Part shown: in pieces, positions 35,025 to 45,475 of the stretch | How positions within the stretch are numbered: position 1 is the stretch's first letter | Layout of the letters: each line of letters opens with the position of its first letter | Source of the DNA: Rhexocercosporidium sp. MPI-PUGE-AT-0058 | Lineage: Eukaryota > Ascomycota > Leotiomycetes > Helotiales | DNA: 64,000 bases | Assembly: GCA_020746875.1 (NCBI GenBank) | Contig: JAGTJL010000019.1 | Span: 558,001 to 622,000 of the forward strand | Direction of reading: 5' to 3' | Notes under the pieces: model-generated | Told to the model about the DNA's origin: nothing | The model's input: the letters and a program-made list of their open reading frames with translations, nothing else | Database searches by the model: none | Program-made: the position numbers and the translations under genes

Positions 35025-35512
35025 TATGAATGTATTTCAGCTGTAATCCATGGAGATCATGCAATCACACAATGCGGTGCCAGGTCGAGTCGAGACGCAG
35101 AGAGGGTTGTTGAAAATTCTTAGAGTCTCAAGTGTTGGCAAGGAGTTGGCAAAGGGTCGCTTGCAGTTGACGCGCGGGATCGCGCCAAGAAATCCACGGT
35201 CCAAAAATTCATCTATCATCACGTGCAATTTTTCATGAGCCATCTTTTGGCTCAAGTGAGGCGTTGTTCTTCTCAAAAGATTTTATTTCTCAACCAAGGC
35301 AGCCGGATGTAAAGCGAGACGTGCACATTGTTTTGGCACATTATTGGTCAAGTCCTGCGAGGGTTGACACATCAGCAAACAGATGTTGAATCGTCATCGC
35401 TGAATGGATGGACTAACCCAGCGAATTTTGAGGACCGTAATTCATGGTATTTTTTGGACACTATTGTACCGACTCTATATTAAACAAACGCTCCGTTCAT
35501 TTCTTTCAACTC
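35025..35512. other. Intergenic region upstream of ORC4
   Basis: These 488 bp between the DUF3292 gene end and the ORC4 start hold the ORC4 promoter. There are GCGCG-rich bases near 35170 (ACGCGCGGGATCGCGCC), but no firm MluI-type cell-cycle box. Nothing else was recognised. Confidence 0.45.
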
Positions 35513-37792
35513 TTACCAAGCTTCCCACATCTGAGCTCCCATAGTGATGAGACGATTGAAAAGTTCCTCTCGGAGTTCCATAGCTGTAAGTTGCTTCTTG
35601 TTTCCCTGCTTGTCGATGATGAGTATACCATCAGCAATATCTCTGGAAGTTGCCCATCCGACAACAAGTCTAGTCTTCCATCCGAGACCTCCGACTTTCT
35701 TGATCTCCTGTAAGACAAGTCAGCTAAATCCCACCCTACAGATCCAATATGAAGACTAACCTGGATGTCCGCAATTGCAACCGAGAAGACAGGGTTGATA
35801 TCCCCTTTCTCAATTGTCCAACTCAATGCAGGCGTAGTTGCAGTTGAAGTGATATATGCATGTCCCTTCTTTCCTTTAAAACGGCATGGGAAATCAACTG
35901 GTCCTGCATGATTGATACCCCCAGACTTCAGAACACCAAGCCGATTCTTAGCGTGCTCCCCACCAGCAGCTGCTTTGAGTCTATCCGTTCCGAGAGCAGT
36001 CTCAACACCTCCCTTGGCTACTCCTCTAAGTGCAGCAAGAATCCGATGTCCATGCTGTTTCTTCTTAGCTGCTGCAGCTGTGCCAGTCGCGACGGCAGCA
36101 TCGGGATGTACAGCATTTGCCAGCTCACTATCAGACACGTCTTCTAGAAAGGTTAGTATTTAATGATGAAGGCGTAGCGGTATACACACCAAGATGCTCC
36201 AAATCCTGTCCAGCTGTCCCATGTGCCACATTGGGTGGTGGAGGACCTGAATAAGGCGGTGGGGGAAGAGGAGCTTTGTTGACTTCGCCAATACGAAGAA
36301 GTGTAACCGTAAGTTGGGCATTCGTAGGCACGCCTTTCAGCAGAGTATTCCTGATCTCAAGGAGTTTCTGCCAGTGTGGAAATTTTCTGTTCAGGAATGA
36401 TGCCGCCCTCCAGATGATAGGATCGGCGAAGAAAGTGAAGCCAATGACCAAGCCATTCATTTTCATGAACATATAGGAGTTTGTGAACAGTGAGATGAGA
36501 AGCACTGGGGCAAGAACCTGCAAGCGATCAGCAAGAGTACAGACCAAGTATCAAAGGCCAGGTAAACGTTATTCATTTCCCCAAGTATGAGCGGATACCG
36601 AGCTGGGACGGTGGGTTGAAGGAAGCATTGAAAGGGCATACATACTGCGGCAAGTTTGATGCGAGGTTTCTCTTTTGGAAAGGGTGCAGTTGCTGATAAG
36701 GCGTTTCCAAATCTCTCCCACCCATCGCTAATATCACCAATAGCATGCATCACAGGTCTTGTTTTGGACCACATTGTCGCTGACATGGGCTCCTTAGTCT
36801 TATCATGCACGGCATTTGGCTCTCCACCAGCGGCCTTATCCTTCGCATCAGCCGCTCCCATGGCGAAATTCATTGGGTCAGGAACGCGGGTCTCAAGGCC
36901 ATTGGATCCTCCCTCAGCCACTTGTGTATCTACATCTGGATGCTTTCCAGTAGCACTACTAATTGCAATGGATGTAAATCCATTGACGAAGTTGCTCGCC
37001 TCTTGTTCCACAGCCTCGCCTTGGTGCTTCTCTGGAGCTCCCGTCAAGCTGCTGTCACTCCCAAGCACTCCAGCCAGTGGCTTTTTGACACCCCCTGTCT
37101 TGGAATCGATCAATGCGATCGGTGCTGGAGGAAAGCAGTATGTTCTAGCTGGTGGGTACACGATCAGAACCATCAGGAAGGCAATGATAGTAGGAACTAG
37201 GAAGTCGATTGCCCAGGTTCCGAAGTAGACGGCCGTGAAAGCCAATGTTCGATTCCGTTCTCGCCATGATCGAAGCCGGGCGATGTGTTTCCAGAATCCT
37301 ACCATGCCAATTCCTACGGTCATATAAAGCCTCTCGATATTAGCTCGCAATTTGTCTGGAGAGAATTCCTCTTCGTCTGCGATGTTCAGATCGAGGCCGC
37401 CAAGAGGTGGTTCAGCAAGTGCCTTGACATGGTACATTTGCTGGGAAATAATCAGTTTACCCTTCTAGTAATCATTGCCCAGGGTTATCTCCTCTTACTT
37501 TATTGAATCGTCTAATAAGAGTCCAGAGTTCTTCATTTGGCAAACCTCCGACCAGAGGAGCTGGTACATCCGATGGATGATCGTTCCACCCTAAGTCTCT
37601 TACTTCAGTATGGCCATGGTTGATTTGAGCAGCTCCTTTCTCTTCGTGGTCGGCATTCGCAAGTTCATGGCTCTCTGTGGGATGCTCTTCTGGTGCCACC
37701 TCTGTAATTTTTGGTTCGGTGAAACTGGGTGCATTCACAACCTCGAATTGCTGTGATGCGGTCAGCGAGTGAATGCTATTTGTTGAAGACAT
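35513..37792 (-). CDS. DUF3292 fungal membrane protein
   Basis: Five exons, complement(join(35513..35707, 35761..36143, 36190..36517, 36646..37440, 37499..37792)), give 664 residues in frame from the ATG at 37792. The N-terminus is soluble (LVGGLPNEELWTLIRRFNK). A central pair of hydrophobic segments (TAVYFGTWAIDFLVPTIIAF, then FLMVLIVYPPARTY) and a later one (VLAPVLLISLFTNSYMFMKM) indicate membrane insertion. A proline loop (LPPPPYSGPPPP) precedes an AAAKKK-containing soluble C-terminal domain (GKKGHAYITSTATTPALSWT, WKTRLVVGWATSRDIADGIL) with a GRAM/PH-like look. This layout matches the fungal DUF3292 family, function unknown. A gene for a lipid- or organelle-contact protein is possible but not shown. 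All splice sites are GT-AG. Confidence 0.8.
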
Positions 37793-38728
37793 TGCGCTCA
37801 ATCCCCTATAAGTCTCGAGTCACTTAGAATAATAAGAAAGTCAAAGTTAAGTTCGGGAAACAACCTAGCTTTTGAAGGGTCTGGGCTAAGTTGGGGTTAA
37901 TTGAGATGCCGTTGAATGGCGTCGAGCCTATACGTCATCGCTGCTTCAAGCAAGGGGTCAATTGTTCTGGCATGTGCAACCCTTCAGTTCTCCAGATTTA
38001 CCCTTTTGACGATGACAAGCTCCTTTGTTGCCCCCCCCCCCCCCCGCCCCGCTCTCTTTCTCCTCTTTTCGCTTGTGGTTTATTTATTGTTTTATTGTTT
38101 TATTGTTTACACAGGGGTATATGAAGTATGCTAGAGAAGGGCCCCATCCCAATTAGCGAGGATTTGCACTGGGCTCAGCAATCTTTGGTCACTCATAATG
38201 AAAATGTTGTTGTACTTCGGTGTTGTGCCCGTATTCAATAAACACTTGACGAAAGCATGACAGTGATGAAATTCTTCAATCCCTGTTGGATTCTTGATTT
38301 TCGTTGAATTAGTTTTATACACGGCCTTGTGTGTCGACTTTCAGTTGCGCTTTGTTTTGTTTTTGAATACTATACTATCTGGTCAAGAAAGTTTCATAGA
38401 ACAGTACTCCGCTCTTGTTTGCGTTTTTTGATGTTTAATGATGAGGTGACAGATCTTGGTCTTGCTTTTCTTCTTCGAATTTTCACAGTACTATTGTTGT
38501 ACTGTCGTTTATAAGCCAATGATGTCTTCAGCCTCAGATCCCCATGCAGCACGGCAGCCAGCCGTCTTTCGTGGGACGCAAAGAGCGGCACTAAACTTCT
38601 TCAGCATTTTGGAACACATTGCACTCGCCCAGCTCATGTCGCCAAAACCGTTCAGGACTTGGAGCAATCTGGCAAGCGTTTGAGCCGAACCCCATTGCCT
38701 TTATCATCATACGTACAAGTCCGTAGCA
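37793..38728. other. Intergenic region with homopolymer tracts
   Basis: These 936 bp carry a run of 15 C at 38031-38045, followed by GCCCC, and a TTTTATTG-type tandem repeat near 38083-38110. No gene was recognised. The region probably includes the old promoter of the HET pseudogene. Confidence 0.5.
38031..38045. repeat. Poly-C tract, 15 bases
   Basis: An uninterrupted run of 15 cytosines between the DUF3292 start and the HET pseudogene. Its minus strand is a G-run that could form quadruplex-like structure. The exact length may be a sequencing artefact. Confidence 0.8.
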
Positions 38729-40566
38729 ATGGGTCTCTTGAATACTACCAGCATAGAAGTAGAGGACTTTGCAGCGCGGATTCCACCTGAATATACAAGC
38801 CTATCGCATCGGTGGGACGAAAAAGAAGTGACCTTTGGAGACATGAAGCCTGGAGGAACGCACGATCCTTAAGGAATGATCAAGATCCACTCCAGCTGTG
38901 CTCTCGCTGCCCGTCATGGCTTTCAATACATTTGGATCGATACTTGCTGCATCGACAAGACAAGTAGTGCGGAATTGTCCGAGGCCATCAACTCAATGTT
39001 TCGCTATTACAAAGAGGCTAAGCTTTGCTATGTATACCTATCCGACGTATCTTCATCCAATATGGAGACTGCACTGGACCCAGAGAATGCGGATTTCGAA
39101 CAAAGCGCCTGGTTCACGCGAGGTTGGACCCTCCAAGAGCTGATCGCACCAAAGGATCTGCAATTTTACAACAAGAATTGGATATATCTTGGGAACAAAA
39201 TCGCCTCAGGTATGCCATTCGATCCATCACCGGAATACCTGTGAACATCCTCGTTAGTGGGATTTAGATGTCCAACCCGTCTCGAAGAGAATGTCATGGG
39301 TCTCCTCTCGACGAACTTCTGTTCCAGAGGACATCGCATACTGCCTTCTTGGGATATTCGATGTAAACATGCCATTGCTGTATGGAGAGGGCAGCGAGAA
39401 AGCATTTCTGAGGCTCCAAGAGGCTATCTTAAAGTCTTCAGATGACAGTTCTATATTTCTCTGGAGAAGCACAGAAACGGAAGCATCGACACGCAATTGT
39501 GGGGACTACTCGCGAAATTCCCAGAATACTTCTCAAGATTACCAGATATTAAACGACCTTGTACTTCGACAATGGCAACGAACACGGCGGCAACACTTAA
39601 TGGTAGAGGTGTCAATGTTGAGTTTCTGATGGCACTTATTCCAAATGACGCCAGCAAGTCACTTTACGTCGCTATCTTCGGCATAGACGGTAGCAGCTGG
39701 GGCTATGGGCCGTTGTTGAAGAAGATATCCTATTCTGGGGGGGGGGGGGGGTTCATCAGAGTTGGGGCCGATATCTTACTTCAAATCGATGAGAACCTAG
39801 GAGCAAAACATTCAAGACTGCCTGGAGACTCCAAGATGCCCTGCTTAACGGGTTCCAATTGCTCGATAGCGAACTGGGTGAGCCGCAGCCTCTCCGATTC
39901 TTTATGCGGCAAAATCCTAAGATATCTCAAATTATATCCCACCAAGAAGCCGTGGGCGTTTTCTTTGATTCGGTCAAAAGCTTACCCCAAGGTATGACTG
40001 TCAGTGATTGGTCTTCGAAATGGAACAGATGGGAAGGACGGCGGTTCAGTGGTGCTGGAATCACCTACCTCCTCGAATATCCATTAGACAAGATACTCGA
40101 GACCCCGAAAAGCTCACCAGAAGAATCGGGTCCCGAATTGGTTTTACGAATCGAACAAGTATTGGGGGTGTTGCAGTTTTACGAGAAAAATGCCAGCAAT
40201 TTCAGCCAACTGACTCTCTGCACAGGACTACAACGATTTTCTACAGATAGTATCAAGACGCCATTTCCGTATCTCAGCCCATGGTGTGAAGTCTTCGAAA
40301 CGCCGGACGATGCTATCAAAGCTAGTCCTGATCGGGTTCTTAACGCGTGTATCTCTAAAAACTCAGCCAGACTTCCAGGGGGACGCTTTGAGAAAGACCC
40401 TGGAGTTTGGAAACATTCTAGATACGTGGCGTCTTTCGAGCCTCAACTTTGCTATGGTCGGGTTTACTATCTTATCAAGATTCACAAACGCAGGGGACTG
40501 GCCGGGCTAGACACCTGGGGTGATAAAGCCGACGCGGGATCACGGGAATCAGCATGGTCAAAGTAA
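38729..40566 (+). pseudogene. HET-domain (heterokaryon incompatibility) pseudogene
   Basis: The ATG at 38729 opens an N-terminus typical of HET proteins (MGLLNTTSIEVEDF, then YTSLSHRWDEKEVTF). An in-frame TAA at 38870-38872 stops it, yet the same frame continues with FQYIWIDTCCIDK, SEAINSMFRYYKEAKLCYVY and WFTRGWTLQELIAPKD, the three HET-domain blocks. Downstream the coding sense changes frame at least four times: near 39210 (to YAIRSITGIPVNIL), near 39260 (to MSWVSSRRTSVPEDIAYCLL), near 39495 (to LWGLLAKFPEYF), and near 39800 (to the long C-terminal frame ending 40566). Introns cannot explain these because the protein reads through without loss. A 15-G run lies at 39737-39751. HET proteins trigger cell death when unlike fungal individuals fuse; this copy is broken. 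Confidence 0.82.
39737..39751. repeat. Poly-G tract, 15 bases, inside HET pseudogene
   Basis: A run of 15 guanines encodes five glycines in the frame read there (SYSGGGGGFIRVG) and replaces a short polar loop usually seen in HET proteins. It mirrors the 15-C run 1.7 kb upstream. Confidence 0.8.
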
Positions 40567-40651
40567 AGCACAGTGTCACATTTGCTCGTTGATTCAATAT
40601 TGAATGTCGTCAAGTTACGCTGCGACTCACCACACAGCATCCTCGTTGCTC

Positions 40652-42343
40652 TCAGCTAGTGTGTACCTTCGCTGTACCAGTAATCTTTTCAGCTGGCATT
40701 CCATGGCCCTGTGTCTCCCATTTTAAAGTCCAATCCAAGCCAAAGGTACTCGCGAACCTCGCAGGTGATGCCTTGAAAAGCAAGCTCTTCTCCACGAACT
40801 CCGCAAAATCATCCGACCTCTCAGTAATCTCCCTTCTCTCACCTTCTACATAGCTCAGAGCAATATCAATGACCATCTTTCTGTCCCGCTTTGTGTCGAA
40901 AACCTCAGCATGGTTCAGACCTTTGAGCCACATCACATCCAACTCTCCGCCCGTCCACCTCGTAGTCTTCCACACACTACCTTCTCGGTCGTCGTAAAGT
41001 GCTTTGACTCCTTCAGGCCGAGTCAGATACTCCCCAATAGCATCCGCAGCAACGATGATATCCAGCTCGCTTAGCATGATTGTCCAACGACGACCTTTCA
41101 AATCCTCTTTCCAGAGAATATTATCAGGCCAACAGAACCTCCGTGCCAGCGTATGCGCAGCTCCCATATCAGTCGAAGCGAAATAGTACAGCTGATGCTC
41201 TGAAGCAGACTGTGGAGGGCGTCGAGTGAAATTGTATGTCATATCAGGAAGATGTAGCAGGAAAGACACTGGATCGATGAATATCACGTCGCAGATCCGA
41301 GCATTGAGGGAGGAATTGCGAAGCATTTGTGCAGAGATGATGGTCCCGTACGAGTTGGCCATGAGCACGAAGCGAGACCAGGAATGTTGGTCGAGGATAG
41401 ACCGAATTTCAGACCGCATGTCAGTCGCTGAGAGTGCTGCGTGGGTCATTCGGAAAGAGATGGGAAGAATCTCAAGGATGACGATGCCGATTTGCCCATC
41501 CTCTGGACTGGATTCTTGATCAAGAGTGTTGGCTAGCTCTGCGAAGAAATCCCCATATGTGTGTAGGATCCCAATTCCGTGGATATATAGAATTGGCAGT
41601 TTGGTTTTGGAAGTGTGAGGACGATACCAGTATGATATGTGTTTTGCTGGGGACTTATGAGGCGATATTACTGTCTGTGGGCGGAACGGGAAGCTGGAAA
41701 ACCACTCCTTTGTCGCATAGTGCTGGTATCCATGATACCACATGATGAGAGTAGCATAGATGTCGGCGCCACCAACACCCAATACATAGAAGAGAAGTGG
41801 CTTGTGTGAGATATTGACCGGGTCCAGTGAGAATCTCAATGTTTGGACAGCTGGATTCTTTCCAGAGCGAAACTTCATGCCACCAGGAAGTATCTTCTCC
41901 ATCATATCGACATACTCCTCCAGTTCATCATCTTCATCCGGTCCTCCAATGCCTATATCCAAGAAAGCCCAGCAAATCCACTCTTTGAAGTTCTCTCTAC
42001 CAATACTCTCGATTGGCGAACCTCGATGCCAAAGTGACACATATCTCACTGGATCGGTAATGGTAGAGATGCACTTGTTGAAGAGATCACGCCGCTGATT
42101 TCGGTCACTGGAGTCGACTTTGAGAGCCAGGCCATGTACTGCATGTGACATAGGCAAGTACACCATCAAGTAGAACAGAGACTCGGCCAGCATCCATGCT
42201 TCGAGCGCACATGGTAGACGTTCAAATGGGAGATAGCCTGAAGTTACTAAGAAGCAATATGTAATGCTGAGGGGAGCGATACATTGGAAGTACCAAGCGA
42301 AAACTCGAGAGAAGATGAGTGTACCTCGAGAGCTAGGAAGCAT
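40652..42343 (-). CDS. Alpha/beta-hydrolase family protein with N-terminal membrane segments
   Basis: Single-exon gene of 563 residues, taking the ATG at 42343 as start; the same frame extends upstream but without another ATG. The N-terminus has hydrophobic stretches (FAWYFQCIAPLSITYCFLVT; AWMLAESLFYLMVYLPMSHA), so membrane attachment is likely. The hydrolase core shows the oxyanion region PILYIHGIGILHTYGDF, a nucleophile elbow FVLMANSYGTIIS (ANSYG rather than strict GxSxG, Ser retained), an acid candidate in LSELDIIVAADAI, and a catalytic His in LKGLNHAEVF. It belongs to a family common in filamentous ascomycetes and basidiomycetes, with unknown substrate. No intron is needed. Confidence 0.8.
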   Translation of the reverse strand: MLPSSRGTLIFSRVFAWYFQCIAPLSITYCFLVTSGYLPFERLPCALEAWMLAESLFYLMVYLPMSHAVHGLALKVDSSDRNQRRDLFNKCISTITDPVRYVSLWHRGSPIESIGRENFKEWICWAFLDIGIGGPDEDDELEEYVDMMEKILPGGMKFRSGKNPAVQTLRFSLDPVNISHKPLLFYVLGVGGADIYATLIMWYHGYQHYATKEWFSSFPFRPQTVISPHKSPAKHISYWYRPHTSKTKLPILYIHGIGILHTYGDFFAELANTLDQESSPEDGQIGIVILEILPISFRMTHAALSATDMRSEIRSILDQHSWSRFVLMANSYGTIISAQMLRNSSLNARICDVIFIDPVSFLLHLPDMTYNFTRRPPQSASEHQLYYFASTDMGAAHTLARRFCWPDNILWKEDLKGRRWTIMLSELDIIVAADAIGEYLTRPEGVKALYDDREGSVWKTTRWTGGELDVMWLKGLNHAEVFDTKRDRKMVIDIALSYVEGERREITERSDDFAEFVEKSLLFKASPARFASTFGLDWTLKWETQGHGMPAEKITGTAKVHTS

Positions 42344-43100
42344 GTTGAGCCTGTGGCGATAGCTTTTGCTCGTCACCAGGTGAATAGTGAGCAGTTATTG
42401 ATGTCGCTCCTAGATCTTGGAACCTTCAAGCTTGGTTTATTATATTGCCACCGCACCCGTCGAAAGCTGTGTCCGAGTAGAAATACTTCACTCGAGGCAG
42501 TTACTGAACCGCCGAGTTGCACAGATTGATCGCAGCCTCTTGTACAATAGAAGAAAGTGAGGCTTGACGCGGCAAGAACAAAGAAATATCTTGACAACGA
42601 GGCTGTCACAAAAGAAGATCAGTATTGGGGGCGATATGCTGTTCGTGAATCCTTCAAGCTGCGAGGGCAATGGAGGGTGGGGGCTAAGCGCCGGTGGCGT
42701 CGATTTCACAAACCCGCCCCCTTTTCGCCTAAGCGAGAGACGGTTTCTCTCCCATCTATTCGTCCTGAAAACGATATTTGATAAGGAAAGCCATATTCGT
42801 GTGCACACCAATGTTCAGCCTCACTCTTTCCCATCCTCCGCTCTCCGATAGGTGGATATGCTGCCATCAGAAGTCCCAGATTCCGATCTGCATTGCCAGC
42901 AGAACTGTGAGAACTGGTAGGGCCGCATCTTCTAATTGGACCAGCTCCAAGCCTTGTTGCCTTTGATTTACCTCGATTGCTACTATGTTCTGTAGAAGTG
43001 CGCCTATCCAATTGTCACGATAACTATGTGCTGACGATCTCCATCATCCTCTGCTGAGGAATGAATACCTGTTCAAGCCTGTCCTGCTAAACTGGCAAGC
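42344..43100. promoter_or_regulatory. Divergent intergenic region
   Basis: These 757 bp separate the hydrolase and the membrane-protein gene, which are transcribed away from each other. No gene, RNA or repeat was recognised. Confidence 0.45.
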
Positions 43101-44526
43101 ATGATCGATTACCCCAAAGCAATCGCGTCTCAGCAGCACCTCGTGCCAGGCTTTGTCCGAGAGCCAGACGGTAGAGGCACTCTCGGCATCCTTCTTAGTT
43201 GTCTGACAGTCCTCCTTCTCAACACATGGACTGTTCTGCACCTGAACATCCCTCCCCATAGCACACCATGGCGTAACTACTTACACAAAGTCAAGTGGTG
43301 GATTGTCGCTTTGATATGCCCTGATGGCCTTGCGGTTAGCTCCTGCGAGCAATGGAGGAATGCGAGAAGATCCGTGAAGGCTTTGCAGAAGACATACCCG
43401 TGGTGGACAGTTACACATGGATTCTATGCTGAGATGGGAGGCTACAGGGTGGTTTCAGCCACTACTCATGAGCAAATGTATATCTTCCGTGTCAAGGAAC
43501 TGATATGGTGAGTTGGTGCTGCTTGAGTCCCCTCCCGGAAGGCCAAGCGTTGGGGGATTAGCTATCAGCAAGCCACTTGGGAATCTTGGGACATACAAAA
43601 GAAGTATGAATATTGAACTGATTCCGTCCTGTAGGATGACTGAACATGGGATTTTGATAATCCCCGAGATTAGCCGTGATGAGCTTCACGACAAAAGCAA
43701 CGCAGACTGGCTTGTGAAGGGCATAGCATTGACCCAATCTACATGGTTCATGCTCCAAATATGTGCTCGAGTCAATCAACACCTTCCTATCACAACACTT
43801 GAACTTGCGACTGTAGCTTTCATCGGATGCACAGGTCTAATGTACTTTTTCTGGTGGCACAAACCCATGGATCTCGAAACATTTACCCCGATTCGGGACC
43901 CAGGCTTAACATCGACACAGCTTTGCCAGCTGGCTCAAAGCATATGCCTCTTGCACGAAGTATCCGAATGGTATCGACCTCCTCCAAAAGAGGCTCACAA
44001 CCAAGGCTGGGATTGGTTCTGGTTTGAGAAACCGATGGTTCTCAAGAGACTTGAGGTTATCAGCAGGGGTGATAAAGTACCAGCAGATCTTCGGGTTGTT
44101 GTGAAGGACAACTTTACAGCACACGCTCGCATAACCTCGTGGTACATGCCTGCTGTAAGTGAGAGCCACAGCAGCGAATGGGGACCTTGGGACCACATCT
44201 GCGTCTTCCTGGTCGGGACACTGTTCAATGGCATCCATTGTGCAGCATGGAAGTTTACTTTCCCAACACCGACGGAGTCTTTGCTTTGGAAAATATCCAC
44301 TTGCATTATGTTGGGAGTCATATATCTTTGGGTGCCGTTTTCTGGATTGACTTTCTGGCTACCGAATCGTGGCTGGATGAAATCTATTCCGTACTGGTTT
44401 GCGACTTTGCTGTATTTCCTCGCGCGTATATACCTCCTAGTAGAAGTGTTCTTTGGGATGAGGGCAATGGAGCCAGGTGTTTTTTTGACTGTTGAGTGGA
44501 CACAATATATCCCACATGCAGGGTAA
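43101..44526 (+). CDS. Fungal multi-pass integral membrane protein, uncharacterised family
   Basis: Two exons, join(43101..43507, 43635..44526), give 432 residues. The intron (43508-43634) starts GTGAGT and ends CTGTAG. The protein begins with GFVREPDGRGTLGILLSCLT and TVLLLNTWTVLHLNIP. It continues with ATVAFIGCTGLMYFFWWHKP, the block TSWYMPAVSESHSSEWGPWD followed by HICVFLVGTLFNGIHCAAWKF, and ends with two further hydrophobic helices. These blocks are hallmarks of a large family expanded in Agaricomycetes and in some ascomycetes, with no known function. Six or so transmembrane helices are expected. Start and stop are clear. Confidence 0.8.
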
Positions 44527-45275
44527 TTGCCCATGAAAGCCGAAAGCGGATACTAAAAGGTTCAAGCAAGAAGTAGTTCCCTTAATACTTCTGTCAATTT
44601 GTGACGCATTTAGAAAAATATGTTAAGTGAACTTGGAGGGAAATACTAGCTGGCCATGTCTAGCATTGCCCTAGGACATCTTCTACCAAGACCAAAATTT
44701 TGAACTGCGTAGAGTTGATATTACACGCAGCCTGAGGTCCTCGGGTATTTTGGCTCGATAGTGGAGGGGTAATCTTAGTTCGAATTTCAATCTTAAAATA
44801 TTCCACAATGAACTTTTGTAATTGAATAGACAGTATCTCGCATGAGTAAGAAACTTAGGGACCGAACCTGTTGATTGCACTCACAGATACTCTTATCCGG
44901 AGGTCGATGTTCAAACTTTGGATTTGAGGACCTTCCGTAAATATTGTAGCGGTGTACAGTGCAAGTGAACTCCCATAGGAAACAGGCAGGTCAATAGATA
45001 CCTAAGCAAGTTGTCCTCCACATATTCTCAAATGGTTTAAATTCGCTTTGAGCCTTGTGCTTGTAGTTTTCCTCGATTTCTAGCGTAGTGACTTCGTCAA
45101 ACCTCTTACGTAAAAGTTTCAGCACAGTGCCGGCTGATTTGATGATGCGTTCTCCGACCTTCGCCACACACATGTCAGCCAGAGGAAAAGTGGGGAATAC
45201 AAGCCTTTTGCGCCAATTCTGTTATTACTTGTATAATATGAGATAAGAAAAAATTGTGTTAAATCACTCGTTGAT
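44527..45275. other. Gene-poor region upstream of tRNA-Pro
   Basis: This 749-bp A/T-rich stretch contains only short random frames. No repeat or RNA gene was recognised. Confidence 0.5.
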
Positions 45276-45301
45276 GGCTCAATGGTCTAGTGGTATGATT
45301 G

Positions 45302-45356
45302 GTAGGCAACATATCTTAATCCTGCGTTGCCCGTGACTGTTCTAACGATCCTTCAG
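45302..45356 (+). other. Ectopic GT-AG intron in tRNA-Pro, position 27/28
   Basis: A 55-nt insert splits the anticodon stem. It begins GTAGGC, carries a CTAAC branch-site consensus at 45342-45346 and ends TTCAG. It also contains an inverted repeat GGCAAC (45304-45309) / GTTGCC, able to form a hairpin. The one-base G overlap at the junction allows a slide of one position, but the GT-AG choice restores the stem. Confidence 0.7.
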
Positions 45357-45366
45357 TTGCTTCGGG

Positions 45367-45396
45367 ATTACTCCCTCTCTTTCTCTAGAGAATGAC
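45367..45396 (+). other. Canonical-position tRNA intron, 37/38
   Basis: A 30-nt insert follows base 37, the normal eukaryotic tRNA intron position handled by the tRNA splicing endonuclease. It has no GT-AG ends. A TCCC in the insert could pair with GGGA over the anticodon, as the anticodon-intron pair of such introns requires. Confidence 0.75.
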
Positions 45397-45413
45397 TGTG
45401 ACAGGCCCCGGGT

Positions 45414-45464
45414 GTAAGTGAAAATGCCTCATAATTCGAAATAATGTTCTAATAATTATCCTAG
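45414..45464 (+). other. Ectopic GT-AG intron in tRNA-Pro, T loop (54/55)
   Basis: A 51-nt insert starts with a perfect GTAAGT donor, carries TTCTAAT (branch-like, CTAAT 45449-45453) and ends CCTAG. The conserved T54-T55 is recovered only by cutting exactly at the GT and AG, which fixes the boundaries. Confidence 0.8.
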
Positions 45465-45475
45465 TCAAATCCCGG

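Noticed and set aside
39205..39262. Possible GT-AG intron inside the HET pseudogene
   Set aside because: A GTATGC...GTTAG pair exists, but the sequence between translates to YAIRSITGIPVNIL, a normal HET-domain segment, so it is damaged coding sequence, not an intron.
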